Counted from the first letter of the stretch, positions 1 through 9,683 are shown. The stretch: 46,505 nt of DNA from Candidatus Nitrosopumilus sp. (GCA_021268355.1 JAJETY010000007.1:1-46505); one strand, 5' to 3'. Translations and numbers: made by a program. Notes: a model not told the origin generated them from the sequence alone.

Positions 1-75
1 AGTTGTTGTTTCTTGAGTTGTTGTTTCTTGAGTTGTTGTTTCTTGAGTTGTTGTTTCTTGAGTTGTTGTTTCTTT
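1..75. repeat. 15-bp tandem repeat, five units, coding for QETTT
   Basis: The unit agttgttgtttcttg is repeated exactly four times (1-60). A fifth copy (61-75) differs only in its last base, which turns Q into K on the coding (minus) strand. The array is truncated by the window edge, so the copy number is a minimum. Perfect identity of the units suggests recent slippage. Confidence 0.95.
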
Positions 76-768
76 GGCAGAGGTTATCTCCTTGGAATAT
101 TCAAAGAAATATTCCGTGTTGGTTTCAGCATAATGAGCTTTAATCGAATAGATTCCTTCAGCTTTAAAGTTAACTCCATCCTTTACTAGAAAACTAGTTG
201 AAAATTCCAAGTTGTTGTCTATGTTTCCAAAATAAAATCCTGCAGGAGTTCCATATGGATCATGGACACCAATTAGAACCGTAGGCGATTCCAGTATTGA
301 GACAGTTCCAAAAATTCTGATTGTATCTCCGTCTACATAATGGTCTTTTTCGGTCAAAAGAGATGTAATTTCAGGCACTAAAGTCTCTTCAGAAACAGTT
401 TCAGGTGGAGATACACTGTCTCCAATTACAAAAACATGTTTTTCAGATAATTGTCCATAATCAAATTTTACAAGATATTCACCAGGGATTTCATAAAATG
501 GGGATTCTAAGACGAGTGATTTTGAAAAACTACCATCTGATGAAAGATCCAAATTATTTGCAGATAGAATTTTTCCATCAGGATCAAAAATACTCATTGC
601 AATCACAGGCATTCCAAAATCAATTATCTGTCCAGAAATTACTAATGTTTCACCAGTTTGAAAATTGTCTTTGTTAAATGCCACATTAAATGAATCGGCA
701 AATACGCCAGACAATCCCAATGGAGCAAAAGTTGCTAACACTAGAGTTATCCCTAGTAGAAGTCGCAT
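1..768 (-). CDS. Secreted surface protein with QETTT repeat tail (partial, runs off left edge)
   Basis: The reading frame is open from an ATG at 768 to base 1 with no stop, giving 256 codons of a longer gene. The N-terminus MRLLLGITLVLATFAPLGLS, followed by a small-residue cleavage region, is a signal peptide. Two related beta-sandwich-like units of about 90 residues follow, each with the pattern 'tGetl.isG..., ..v.i.dP.G..., ...G.Y.ikf.Y'. The same unit occurs in the surface proteins at 9857-13437, 20451-21425 and 21481-24669. The sequence then enters KETTT and QETTT repeats, a Thr-rich stalk typical of a spacer before a membrane or wall anchor, which is not in the window. A TATA-like element at 784-800 lies about 26 bases before the ATG, which fits a leaderless transcript. 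The family is widespread in thaumarchaea; the function is unknown, probably cell-surface structure or adhesion. Confidence 0.8.
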   Translation of the reverse strand, partial: MRLLLGITLVLATFAPLGLSGVFADSFNVAFNKDNFQTGETLVISGQIIDFGMPVIAMSIFDPDGKILSANNLDLSSDGSFSKSLVLESPFYEIPGEYLVKFDYGQLSEKHVFVIGDSVSPPETVSEETLVPEITSLLTEKDHYVDGDTIRIFGTVSILESPTVLIGVHDPYGTPAGFYFGNIDNNLEFSTSFLVKDGVNFKAEGIYSIKAHYAETNTEYFFEYSKEITSAKETTTQETTTQETTTQETTTQETTT

Positions 769-783
769 CACAAGAAATAACAC

Positions 784-800
784 TCAGTTTTATATTTAAT
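784..800 (-). promoter_or_regulatory. TATA-box promoter of the QETTT surface protein
   Basis: Read on the minus strand the element is attaaatataaaac. Its centre is about 26 bases upstream of the ATG at 768, the spacing expected for a leaderless archaeal mRNA. Confidence 0.55.
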
Positions 801-823
801 AATCACTTATCATTGATACTTTT

Positions 824-2002
824 TCATTCTACTGAAATTGATCTTGACATTGAATTTGACAATGCCGTAGGATCTTTTAGTGAACTCCACACAAATGTTT
901 CAATCTCATACTCTCCAGAATTTTTTGGTATCCAAGATTGTGACACTTGAAGATTTTGTCCGGACGTCAATTGACCTTGTATCCAAGAAACAGACTCTAC
1001 ATAGTTTTGAGAATTTTTTACTTGAAACAAGTAGACGAACTTTTGATCAAAGTCTTGATTGTTTGACAAACTCCCGACAATCTGTACTTGTTGATTTGAA
1101 GAAACAGAATTCAAATAATTTCCAAAACTGTCAGAAATGTTAACGGCTGAATTATCTAATCTCATAGTCGAAGGAACTGCAGACTCCATTCTAGATTGAG
1201 CCTGAATTTCCAAATTATCAGATTCAGAATAGGGTTTTGGTAGGGTGTGGTCGTGGTATTTGGCAGATATTGTATCTCCAGGGATTGCATATAGTCTGTT
1301 TCCACTTGATGCAGAATTCTGTGTGAGAGATATAGTGGCAACAAAAGAGCCAGAGCTTTCAGTTGTCTCTATTGCATTTGCAGTAATTCCACCAACATCA
1401 GAGTCAGAATAAACTTCAATTGGTAGTTGATCAATTGCTTCAGGGTTCAGATTCATGTCAAGGTCAATTACTCTAACAACCACATAATCACCATTGTAAA
1501 AGACATCATCGACAAATTCCACATTTCCAATATTCCAAGAAACCGGAACTGATTCAGACAGAACTACTCCATCTGCAAACTCAAAAGATACCGTAACTGC
1601 AGAATCTCTTTGGACTTCCAGAAATCCATTTGTCGGACCATTGCCAATAGTTCTTGGAGTTGTATCATAATCCCCGTCACCATCTGCGTCGTGCAAAAAT
1701 CCTGTAAGAATTATTTCTCCAGTAAAAATTCCACTAGATACATCTGTTTCAGTAAGTCTGTATGGCTCTAGTGAGTGACTTCGTGTTGAGACTTTGATTG
1801 GATTTTCATTATCATCACCAATTGAATCAATCAAGTCTTTGTCAGTATTCCAGCTTGGAGCAATAATTTTGATTTGAATTTTGTCAGTCCATGAATAGAT
1901 TGGTCTGTCAAAAAATATCGGAGCATATGGTTTGTCATAATCAGGAATTTCTTGGGCTGTTGCAAATGGCAATATGAAAATTAAAAATAAAAAATCAAGC
2001 AA
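824..2002 (-). CDS. Secreted thaumarchaeal protein, function unknown
   Basis: The product has 392 residues. It opens with a short hydrophobic leader (MLDFLFLIFILPFATA, then QE), which reads as a signal peptide with an uncharged n-region. The start is TTG at 2002; a TATA-like stretch at 2020-2034 sits about 26 bases upstream and there is no better in-frame start. The mature part is beta-rich and acidic. It includes an Asp-rich loop DADGDGDYD near residue 104 that could bind calcium, and phrases such as 'ETTESSGSFVATI' and 'ETDVSSGIFTGEI', which resemble repeats in thaumarchaeal S-layer-like proteins (compare 21481-24669). No C-terminal membrane anchor is visible, so it is probably released or held non-covalently. 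It is a genuine gene of unknown function. Confidence 0.75.
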   Translation of the reverse strand: MLDFLFLIFILPFATAQEIPDYDKPYAPIFFDRPIYSWTDKIQIKIIAPSWNTDKDLIDSIGDDNENPIKVSTRSHSLEPYRLTETDVSSGIFTGEIILTGFLHDADGDGDYDTTPRTIGNGPTNGFLEVQRDSAVTVSFEFADGVVLSESVPVSWNIGNVEFVDDVFYNGDYVVVRVIDLDMNLNPEAIDQLPIEVYSDSDVGGITANAIETTESSGSFVATISLTQNSASSGNRLYAIPGDTISAKYHDHTLPKPYSESDNLEIQAQSRMESAVPSTMRLDNSAVNISDSFGNYLNSVSSNQQVQIVGSLSNNQDFDQKFVYLFQVKNSQNYVESVSWIQGQLTSGQNLQVSQSWIPKNSGEYEIETFVWSSLKDPTALSNSMSRSISVE

Positions 2003-2019
2003 TAGGTTAGATAATTATT

Positions 2020-2034
2020 GATTTAGATTTATGG
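2020..2034 (-). promoter_or_regulatory. TATA-like element before the secreted protein
   Basis: Read on the minus strand the stretch contains ataaatctaaat, centred about 26 bases upstream of the TTG at 2002. It supports that start codon and a leaderless mRNA separate from the RNA polymerase operon upstream. Confidence 0.4.
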
Positions 2035-2038
2035 CTTG

Positions 2039-2272
2039 TTAGTCTGACTCTTCATCAGGAAGAGAAATTGCCAAAATATTGTCACCGCGAAGCAAAACTT
2101 TGCCTATGGATGTAGGTTTTTCTTCAGTAATATCTTCAGCGTTTTCTAGAGTAAGATTCATGTGAATATCAAAGTCTTTTAGCACACCCTGAACAGTTTT
2201 GTTGTTTCTTAATCTAAGCAATACAACTTTGTCTTTGGAGTTTGCCATTAATGTTGAAATTTCATCTGCCAT
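2039..2272 (-). CDS. Sm-like (LSm/SmAP) RNA-binding protein
   Basis: This is a 77-residue single-domain Sm fold. The Sm1 segment covers roughly residues 14-48 (KVVLLRLRNNKTVQGVLKDF, then DIHMNLTLENAED). The Sm2 segment follows (GKVLLRGDNILAISLPDE), with the classic 'RGdnI' RNA-binding signature. Archaeal Sm proteins form heptameric rings that bind U-rich RNA and act in RNA processing. I chose the ATG at 2272 because the conserved family N-terminus starts there; an in-frame ATG at 2281 would add three residues. The gene follows rpoA by a few bases and is almost certainly co-transcribed with the RNA polymerase operon. No separate promoter is evident. Confidence 0.9.
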   Translation of the reverse strand: MADEISTLMANSKDKVVLLRLRNNKTVQGVLKDFDIHMNLTLENAEDITEEKPTSIGKVLLRGDNILAISLPDEESD

Positions 2273-2285
2273 AATTATCATCTAA

Positions 2286-5200
2286 CTATTTTTTCTTGCT
2301 TACTTGCATGTACAAGTCAACGGTACCACTTCCGATTGGAATGTTACTTCCAACAATTACGTTTTCAGTGATTCCTTTGAGTTGTTCAATTTCTCCACCA
2401 AGTGCAGCGTGTGCAATTGTTGGAACTGTAATCTCGAATGCTGCTCTTGCCAAGACACTGTCTTTGGTTCCAGCAATTCCATGTCTACCAATTTGTTGCA
2501 TGTATCCTCTTGAACACATCAAATCAGCTACTAACATGATGTATCTGTTATCAACTTCAAGTCCTTGGTCTTCTAGAGTACTGTTAAGTTCATTGATCAA
2601 TGAATTTCTTGCTGCTTCAATTCCAAGGGTTCCTGCAATTTCAAAGACGTTATTTGTTCTAACATTTCTCTTGTCAATTCCTTGAACTTCCAAAACTTTT
2701 GCGACATTGGAACCGGTTGTTTGGATAACCCATTCATCATCTTTTTGGACAAGTGTTACACGTTCAATCTCAGGTACACCCTTGACAGTTGTGTTAAGAA
2801 CTTTGTTTCTAATTGCAATTACGGTAGCAGTATCAGATTCATCAACTAGTTTCAGTGTGATTAGTTCACCAGTTGTCTCCATCTTGAATTTCTTGTTGGA
2901 AGATAGTGCGGCCTCTACTTCTGCAATAGAGCAGCCTCTCTCTCTGAGTCTATTTTCACTTAAAATTAGTTTAATTTGAGTAGAATAGTCAGTCTCACTG
3001 TCAGCAATCAAGGCACTTACTTTGGTTTGTAAGACATTTCTTGCGACTTCAATTGCTTTTTCTCTGGAAGTCTTTGATTCCTCATCAAGATAGATATCCA
3101 TAGTTGGGGTAACAGGTTTCTTTCTTGCATCTACAAGTTCAATTAATCTTGGAAGACCTAATGTTACGTTTCTCTCTTTGATACCTGCAAAGTGGAATGT
3201 TCTCAGGGTCATCTGAGTACCAGGTTCACCAATTGACTGTGCAGTGATAATTCCGACTGCTTGTCCTGGCTCTACTTTTGCTTTGTTGTATAGTAGCAAC
3301 CCCTTCTTACAAACTGTCTCAACACCTTCTTTACTTAATTCTGAATTTGCTAATGCATCAGTTACAAGAGAAGTTAATCTTGGATTGAATGTCTTTGTGT
3401 ATTTCTTTGTCAAAGTTTCAATCTCTTCTTTTGTTGCCTTTTTACCTGAATCAATAATTTTTTGAGATTCAATTAATCTACTTGGGTTAAATGCTTCACC
3501 GTGGTCACTCTTTTGTACATCAATTCCATCTTCACCATATAGGAATTGTACAATGTGTCCGTGAGGATCTCTTACTGTTCCATCATATTCTAGTCTAATG
3601 TGTTCTAATGCGTTAATCAATCTACGCTGCATGTAACCACTTTGTTGTGTTCTGACTGCAGTGTCTACGAGTCCTTCACGACCACCCATTGCGTGGAAGA
3701 AGAATTCTAGTGCAGAGAGTCCTTCTCTGTAATTGGATTTTACAAATCCGTGTGCATCAGGATTATCATCATGTTCTTGATAGTGAGTTAATGCTCTGTT
3801 GTTGTAACCGTCATGCAATCTGTTTCCTCTTCTTGACTGTTGTCCGAGGGCTCCAGCCATCTGACCTACGTTTAGTGATGAACCTCTTGCACCTGTTGTA
3901 GCCATAATTTTTCCTGCGTTATCTGCTGGAAGACAATCATTTGCAGTTGAACCTGCCTTATCTCTTGCTTTACCTAATTCATTAACGATGTATGCCTCTA
4001 AAGCCTCTTCAGGTCTCATACCTCTAGTGAGTTTGAGAGTTCCTTTCTTGTATTGATCAGTCAAGTCACTGACAACATCATAAGTTTCTTGAATATCATC
4101 AAGAATCTGTTGTTTGTCCTTGTCTGGGACGATTAGGTCGCCATATCCATAACTAAAGCCATAGTGAGTAATGAATTGTTTTACCATAATGAGAATAGAG
4201 TTGAGGAAGCTTTTTCCAACAGCGTTTCCATAGTCTTTTGCAATTCTGTGAAGTACACTTTCTGGTTCCTCAGCACCAATTGAAGATTTGTCAATTACAC
4301 CGCTGATTAGTTCGCCGTTTTTAATTACAACATCTTTTGCTTGTCCTTTTGTTCCCTTTGACCACTTTGAAGTAATGACATAGTTGAAGTCTTTTGGCAA
4401 GAACAGTGAGAAGAGTTGTTTTCCTGTGTATGCTGGACCATCTTTTGTTTTAGTTGCAGGTTTTGGTAATGCATCAGTATAACCACCAAGCATTGCAAGG
4501 TTTGAGAATTCTTGAATAGACAATACAGTATCATCTTTAGTTAGAAGGTATGCACCAGTTACAAAGTCTCTTAGTGCGCCAATGATTGGACCACCATATC
4601 TTGGAGAGATTAATTGATCTTGAACCCTCATTAAGAGAATTGCTTCTGCTCTAGCTTCCTCACTTTGAGGAACGTGTAAGTTCATTTCATCACCATCAAA
4701 GTCTGCGTTGTATGGTGGACAGACTGATGGATGCAATCTGAATGTCTTTCCTGGAAGTACACGGACATAGTGTGCCATGATGGACATCTGGTGAAGTGAT
4801 GGTTGTCTGTTAAACATAACAATGTCACCATCTGCAAGATGTCTTTCTACCAAGTAACCAATCTCAAGAGTCTCAGCAATTGTTGAACGGTCTTCTACAA
4901 AGTCTAATCTAATCTTCACACCGTCTGGTCTGACAATATAGTTAACACCTGGGAATTTTTCAGGTCCATTAATTACGAGTTTTCTCATTCTTTCAATATT
5001 CCATTCTGTAACAATTTCAGGAATAGTTAGTTTCATTGCAACTGCTTCAGGAACACCTACTTCGCTCAAGTCCAAGTTAGGATCAGGTGAAATTACAGTT
5101 CTGCTAGAAAAGTCAACTCTCTTTCCAGAAAGTGAACCTCTGAATCTTCCCTCTTTTCCTTTGAGTCTTTGAGTTAATGTTTTGAGAGGACGTCCAGAAC

Positions 5201-6077
5201 GATGATGAGCTTGTGGAATTCCAGAAACTTCATTATCAAAGTATGTGGTTGTGTGATATTGTAAAAGGTCTACCAAGTCTTGAACGATAAGAGGTGGGGT
5301 TCCTGCATCTTTACTTTCTTTTAATCTCTGATTAACTCTGATAATATCTACCATCTTGTGAGTCAAGTCATCTTCAGATCTAATTCCTGTTTCCAAGATG
5401 ATTGATGGTCTTACTGTTACTGGTGGTACAGGGAATGCCTGCAACACAAACCATTCAGGTCTAGCAGTTATTGGATCATAGGATAATAATTCTAAATCTT
5501 CATCAATGATTTGTGAGAATCTCTCTCTGATTGTAATTGGAAGTAATCTGTGTTCACCAATTTCTGTTTTTTCTACAAAGATTGTTGGTTTTGTAAAGAT
5601 TAGTTCGTATTGTGTTTTACCGCAATGAGGACATTCTTTTGCTTTCTTTGCTTTTTCAATGATTTGTTCTGGAATACGTTTTTGAGAGATTACAGTGTAT
5701 GCTGCATGTTTCTCTTTGATAGTTTTGAAGATGTTAAGATCTTCTTGTGGAACTTTTAGTCTTGCGCAAGAACGACATGTTGATTGTAAAAGTTTGTAAA
5801 TATTATCAATAAATGCAATATGCAATACAGGTTCTGCTAATTCCAAATGTCCAAAGTGTCCAGGACATCTTGCTGCAGTATTTCCACAAGTAAGACATTT
5901 TTGTCCAGGTTCCAGAGTTCCTAGTCTACCATCCATCAAACCTCCCTGAACTGGCAATCCATCTTCATCATAGGTTTCTGGTGCAGTGATTTCTGCAACA
6001 GAGTATTTTCTGATTTCAGTTGGAGACCAAACAGAGAATCTGATTCCGTCAATTGCTTTAACTGCTTGAATGGACAT
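2286..6077 (-). CDS. rpoA: DNA-directed RNA polymerase subunit A (unsplit A'+A'')
   Basis: This is the largest polymerase subunit as one 1263-residue chain. The N-terminal zinc site is C61-x2-C64-x6-C71-x2-H74, and a second CxxC pair lies near residue 149. The catalytic NADFDGD magnesium loop is at residues 457-463, so the three metal-binding aspartates are intact. The bridge-helix and trigger-loop region ('EPGTQMTLRTFHFAG') lies in the C-terminal third. In most Euryarchaeota and Crenarchaeota the gene is split into rpoA1 and rpoA2. Here the sequence runs through the usual split point (about residues 880-930) without a stop, the known thaumarchaeal state. The ATG at 6077 overlaps the rpoB stop by one base (TAATG), with GGAG about 12 bases upstream. 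Confidence 0.98.
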   Translation of the reverse strand: MSIQAVKAIDGIRFSVWSPTEIRKYSVAEITAPETYDEDGLPVQGGLMDGRLGTLEPGQKCLTCGNTAARCPGHFGHLELAEPVLHIAFIDNIYKLLQSTCRSCARLKVPQEDLNIFKTIKEKHAAYTVISQKRIPEQIIEKAKKAKECPHCGKTQYELIFTKPTIFVEKTEIGEHRLLPITIRERFSQIIDEDLELLSYDPITARPEWFVLQAFPVPPVTVRPSIILETGIRSEDDLTHKMVDIIRVNQRLKESKDAGTPPLIVQDLVDLLQYHTTTYFDNEVSGIPQAHHRSGRPLKTLTQRLKGKEGRFRGSLSGKRVDFSSRTVISPDPNLDLSEVGVPEAVAMKLTIPEIVTEWNIERMRKLVINGPEKFPGVNYIVRPDGVKIRLDFVEDRSTIAETLEIGYLVERHLADGDIVMFNRQPSLHQMSIMAHYVRVLPGKTFRLHPSVCPPYNADFDGDEMNLHVPQSEEARAEAILLMRVQDQLISPRYGGPIIGALRDFVTGAYLLTKDDTVLSIQEFSNLAMLGGYTDALPKPATKTKDGPAYTGKQLFSLFLPKDFNYVITSKWSKGTKGQAKDVVIKNGELISGVIDKSSIGAEEPESVLHRIAKDYGNAVGKSFLNSILIMVKQFITHYGFSYGYGDLIVPDKDKQQILDDIQETYDVVSDLTDQYKKGTLKLTRGMRPEEALEAYIVNELGKARDKAGSTANDCLPADNAGKIMATTGARGSSLNVGQMAGALGQQSRRGNRLHDGYNNRALTHYQEHDDNPDAHGFVKSNYREGLSALEFFFHAMGGREGLVDTAVRTQQSGYMQRRLINALEHIRLEYDGTVRDPHGHIVQFLYGEDGIDVQKSDHGEAFNPSRLIESQKIIDSGKKATKEEIETLTKKYTKTFNPRLTSLVTDALANSELSKEGVETVCKKGLLLYNKAKVEPGQAVGIITAQSIGEPGTQMTLRTFHFAGIKERNVTLGLPRLIELVDARKKPVTPTMDIYLDEESKTSREKAIEVARNVLQTKVSALIADSETDYSTQIKLILSENRLRERGCSIAEVEAALSSNKKFKMETTGELITLKLVDESDTATVIAIRNKVLNTTVKGVPEIERVTLVQKDDEWVIQTTGSNVAKVLEVQGIDKRNVRTNNVFEIAGTLGIEAARNSLINELNSTLEDQGLEVDNRYIMLVADLMCSRGYMQQIGRHGIAGTKDSVLARAAFEITVPTIAHAALGGEIEQLKGITENVIVGSNIPIGSGTVDLYMQVSKKK

Positions 6078-9000
6078 TATAGTTTCTCCTTGATTAACAA
6101 TCTTGGTGCGACGTTGAGGCTCTGCATCTCTTGTAAGAGCAGTTTGAATGCATATGCAACTGAAACTGATGAGACTTTGGCTTTATCGCCACAAACTCTG
6201 CAGACATATTTTCTTTGTTTAACATCATGATAAGCAACAAGACCACATCTTTCACATACAAAGATATCAGATTTGTCAGATTCATCTAGCAATCTGTCTT
6301 TAAGAATCATGGAAGCACCATAGGCAATCAAGCAGTCTCTCTCCATTTCACCGAATCTAAGACCACCACCTCTTGCTCTTCCTTCTGTAGGTTGTTTAGT
6401 TAACATCTGAACTTGACCACGGGCTCTTGCATGAATCTTGTCTGCAACCATGTGGTGTAGTTTTTGATAATAAACGACTCCAATGAAAACTTCAACTGGG
6501 AATGATTTTCCAGTTCTTCCATCATACATTATTTCTTTACCAGAATATTCAAATCCGTGTGCATCCATTACTTCTCTTACTTCATCCATCTTTTCTCCAA
6601 CAAATGCAGAACCGTCAAATCTTGCACCACGTAATGCTGCAGATTTTCCACAAATGGATTCCATCATCATTCCGACTGTCATTCTAGATGGGAATGCGTG
6701 TGGGTTAATCAAAACATCAGGTGACATTCCACTTGCAGTATATGGCAAGTCTTCTGCTTTAGCTAAAATTCCTAAAACTCCTTTCTGTCCATGTCTTGAT
6801 GCAAATTTGTCACCAATTTCTGGAATTCTCATATCTCTTGCTCTAATCTTGTACATCTTTCCACCTTCGTTAGATTGAGTCATAACTACAGTATCAACAA
6901 CACCAGTTTCTGATGGTCTTACACCAATTGATGTGTCTCTTCTGTAAGGACCAGATGATTCAAACTCTCTATATTCTTCCATAAATCTTGGAGGACTAGT
7001 TTTTCCAATCAAAATATCTCCACCTTTAACTGGGGATTCTGCTGCAACAACGCCATCCTCTTCTAGTAATCTGTATGCACGTTCTCCTTTGTATCCCCTA
7101 ATGTTATCTTCAGCATTTGGAATCTCAAAGGTATCACGCATTCCACCAGGATATTGTTTTGCTTCAGCATCATAAATTCTAAAGAAGAATGTTCTTCCTA
7201 AACCTCTGTCAACAGATGCCTTGCTAAGAACAATTGCATCTTCGATGTTGTAACCATCAAATGGCAATACAGCGACGACACAGTTTTGACCAGCAGGTCT
7301 GTCTTCTAATCCCAAAAGTTTCATTGCTTTTGTATTGACGATTGGGACTTGTGGATATAGCATAAAGTGTTGTCTGACATAGGTACTAGTGTTCATCATA
7401 GGAGTTGAGAATCCTAAACTCTGTTTTGCCATTGCAGATTCGTATGTATTTCTTGGAGACTGATTGTGTTCAGGATATGGAATGATTGAAGCACCTGCAC
7501 CAAGAATTGCTGGTGGGAAAACTTCAAGGTGAGTATGTTTCTTTGTATCCTTCTCATCAAGAGTTACATAGCAGTTCTCTTCTTCATTGGCATCAATCAT
7601 TTCTAAGACACCCATTCTCAAAAGATCAGTCCATGAGATGAGTTTCTTCGAAATTTTATCTAGTAAGTCAGTAGTGAGTAATGGTTTGCCATCTTTGATA
7701 ATGATTAATGGTCTGAGTACACGTCCTGCATTGCAGTTAACATATAGTCTTCTGGTAGAACCCTCGATTTCAGATTTATGAAATGATACACCAACGTGTG
7801 GATGAATCTTTGAGTTTCGTCTCAAGTCTCTTAATGATTCTGCTAGTTGTTCACCATCTTTGTAGTAACCAATCAGTCTTCCATCAACAAATATTCTTGC
7901 TCCATCTTTCTTCAAATCTTCTTTTGCATCAAAGAAATGAACAGTTCCAAGATCATAGAGTTTCTCTACAATTTCTTCAGAAGGAACGTTTACAGAGATA
8001 ATTCCAGATAGTGCGAGATTTTTTACAAGGCCACAGTTAGAGCCTTCAGGAGTTTCACTTGGACAGATTCTTCCAAAGTGTGTTGCATGCAAGTCTCTTG
8101 CCTCAAAGTTTGGCTGAGTTCTGCTAAGTGGGGATTGAATTCTTCTAAGATGACTGATTGTTGAGAGATAGTTTGTTCTATCAAGTAATTGAGTAACACC
8201 TACTCTACCTCTACCCCAGTTTCCTGTGGCAATGGCATTGTTTAGTTTATCAGAAATTATTCCCGGACGGATAGCAGCAGCAACAGCGTTGATTCCACGT
8301 TTTTGTCCAGAGCGCTCTAGTTGGTATTTCATGTCGCGGACAAGATTTCTAAATGCGGTTCTAAACAAGTCTGCCAACATTTGTCCTGCAAATTTGATGA
8401 CTTTGTTTCCGTAGTGATCTTTGTCATCTGGTTTAATCCAATCAAGTTTTAGTTCTAATAATTTACAAGCAGCTTCTCCAAGGAATTGTGCTTTTTCTTT
8501 TCTGTTTTCAGGGTGTTTTCCCAAGTGAGGCAATAGACCCCAATCAAGTAAAGTCTCAGCACGTTTAATTTGGAATTCCTCAAGCATTCCAGGTGCAATT
8601 CTTTTACTGATGTAAACGATGGCATCTTTTGCAGTTGGGACATCTCCTGCTTTCTCAAAAGAGCCTTCTAATTCATCTTGGAGTTCATCGACCAAAGAAA
8701 CTGCAGCTGCAATCTCTCTATCAGATTCCAATCCAAGTGCTCTCATCAAAGTAATTACTGGAATGTCAACGGGAGAACCAGGAATTCTGGCAACAATCAA
8801 TCCATCATTTTTCATTACAAGTTCTAGTTTTGCACGGTAACCAACAATTGAAGAATAGACTTTGGCTTTGTGAACAATATTTCCGCCAACAGTTTCTCTG
8901 TCAACGATGATTTTATTGTAGGATAAATCCTCTAGTCCAACAATGACTCTCTCTGAACCATTGATGATAAAGTAACCACCAGGGTCATTTGGATCTTCAC

Positions 9001-9424
9001 CATGTTCAACTAATTTTTGTGTAGAGAAATTATGTAAGATACATGCATTTGACTTTGCCATAACTGGAACATCTCCAATATGAACAAATCTGGATTCAAG
9101 AATTTTTCCATCTTCAACAACACTTGCCTCCATCATTACAGGGGCAGAATAAGAAACGTTTCTCAATCTTGCTTCTGCAGGTGTAATATGAGTAATGGAG
9201 CCATCAAGTTCCATCATTCTTGGTTGTTGCAGTTTAACTTTACCTAGTTGAATCTTGTAAGGATATTCTGCGTTTTCAATATCAATTTGACCGACTTCGT
9301 TGATAATACTTTGTAATCCTCTTTCTAAAAATTCATCAAATGAGTTTAGGTGTTGACGGGCAATACCTTCTCGCTTCAAGATATCTTGAATTACTGGCCA
9401 ACGTTTTGTTGAAGGATCTGCCAT
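6077..9424 (-). CDS. rpoB: DNA-directed RNA polymerase subunit B (unsplit)
   Basis: This is the second-largest polymerase subunit, 1115 residues, in one piece (some archaea split it into B' and B''). Recognisable blocks include the lobe/fork region ('RRIQSPLSRTQPNFEARDLH'), the 'ETPEGSNCGLVKNLAL' motif, the hybrid-binding segment ('GQNCVVAVLPFDGYNIEDA'), 'GDKFASRHGQKG' and a C-terminal zinc ribbon (C-x2-C ... C-x2-C, near residues 1055-1075). The ATG at 9424 directly follows the rpoH stop codon. It lies between rpoH and rpoA in the conserved archaeal order H-B-A. Confidence 0.98.
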   Translation of the reverse strand: MADPSTKRWPVIQDILKREGIARQHLNSFDEFLERGLQSIINEVGQIDIENAEYPYKIQLGKVKLQQPRMMELDGSITHITPAEARLRNVSYSAPVMMEASVVEDGKILESRFVHIGDVPVMAKSNACILHNFSTQKLVEHGEDPNDPGGYFIINGSERVIVGLEDLSYNKIIVDRETVGGNIVHKAKVYSSIVGYRAKLELVMKNDGLIVARIPGSPVDIPVITLMRALGLESDREIAAAVSLVDELQDELEGSFEKAGDVPTAKDAIVYISKRIAPGMLEEFQIKRAETLLDWGLLPHLGKHPENRKEKAQFLGEAACKLLELKLDWIKPDDKDHYGNKVIKFAGQMLADLFRTAFRNLVRDMKYQLERSGQKRGINAVAAAIRPGIISDKLNNAIATGNWGRGRVGVTQLLDRTNYLSTISHLRRIQSPLSRTQPNFEARDLHATHFGRICPSETPEGSNCGLVKNLALSGIISVNVPSEEIVEKLYDLGTVHFFDAKEDLKKDGARIFVDGRLIGYYKDGEQLAESLRDLRRNSKIHPHVGVSFHKSEIEGSTRRLYVNCNAGRVLRPLIIIKDGKPLLTTDLLDKISKKLISWTDLLRMGVLEMIDANEEENCYVTLDEKDTKKHTHLEVFPPAILGAGASIIPYPEHNQSPRNTYESAMAKQSLGFSTPMMNTSTYVRQHFMLYPQVPIVNTKAMKLLGLEDRPAGQNCVVAVLPFDGYNIEDAIVLSKASVDRGLGRTFFFRIYDAEAKQYPGGMRDTFEIPNAEDNIRGYKGERAYRLLEEDGVVAAESPVKGGDILIGKTSPPRFMEEYREFESSGPYRRDTSIGVRPSETGVVDTVVMTQSNEGGKMYKIRARDMRIPEIGDKFASRHGQKGVLGILAKAEDLPYTASGMSPDVLINPHAFPSRMTVGMMMESICGKSAALRGARFDGSAFVGEKMDEVREVMDAHGFEYSGKEIMYDGRTGKSFPVEVFIGVVYYQKLHHMVADKIHARARGQVQMLTKQPTEGRARGGGLRFGEMERDCLIAYGASMILKDRLLDESDKSDIFVCERCGLVAYHDVKQRKYVCRVCGDKAKVSSVSVAYAFKLLLQEMQSLNVAPRLLIKEKL

Positions 9425-9676
9425 CTAAACTTCCACCACGTATCTGTAATAGAGACTTTCACCTGCAGTTGGACTTTTTCTTGTGATCTTGATCATATCA
9501 CCAGGTTTTACACCGAGTCCCAAAATTGCAGGATCGTTAACAAAGATTAATGGTAATTCAGTTGGTTTACAATTGTATTTTTTTAAAACATCTTCAGCTT
9601 CTTGTTTTGAAATAATTTCATGTGTTGGAACATAGATGTGATCAGGTACAAGGATTTGGTTTTTCTTAGTTGCCAA
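9425..9676 (-). CDS. rpoH: DNA-directed RNA polymerase subunit H
   Basis: This 83-residue protein is the archaeal RpoH, equivalent to the C-terminal domain of eukaryotic Rpb5. The signature 'VPTHEIISKQEAEDVLKKY' and the C-terminal 'GDMIKITRKSPTAGESLYYR' are typical. It is the first gene of the polymerase operon. The start is TTG at 9676, supported by a perfect GGAGGT ribosome-binding site at 9684-9689 with 7 bases spacing; an ATG in between is followed at once by a stop. The TATA element at 9751-9764 implies a leader of about 50 bases, which fits the use of a Shine-Dalgarno here, in contrast to most genes in the window. Confidence 0.97.
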   Translation of the reverse strand: MATKKNQILVPDHIYVPTHEIISKQEAEDVLKKYNCKPTELPLIFVNDPAILGLGVKPGDMIKITRKSPTAGESLYYRYVVEV

Positions 9677-9683
9677 TTACATA

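Noticed and set aside
1-75. CRISPR array
   Set aside because: Direct 15-bp units without spacers, in frame within a secreted protein.
2296-2685. Plus-strand frames opposite rpoA and rpoB (several, such as 2296-2685 and 6483-6878)
   Set aside because: Shadows of highly conserved polymerase genes on the other strand, with no family resemblance.
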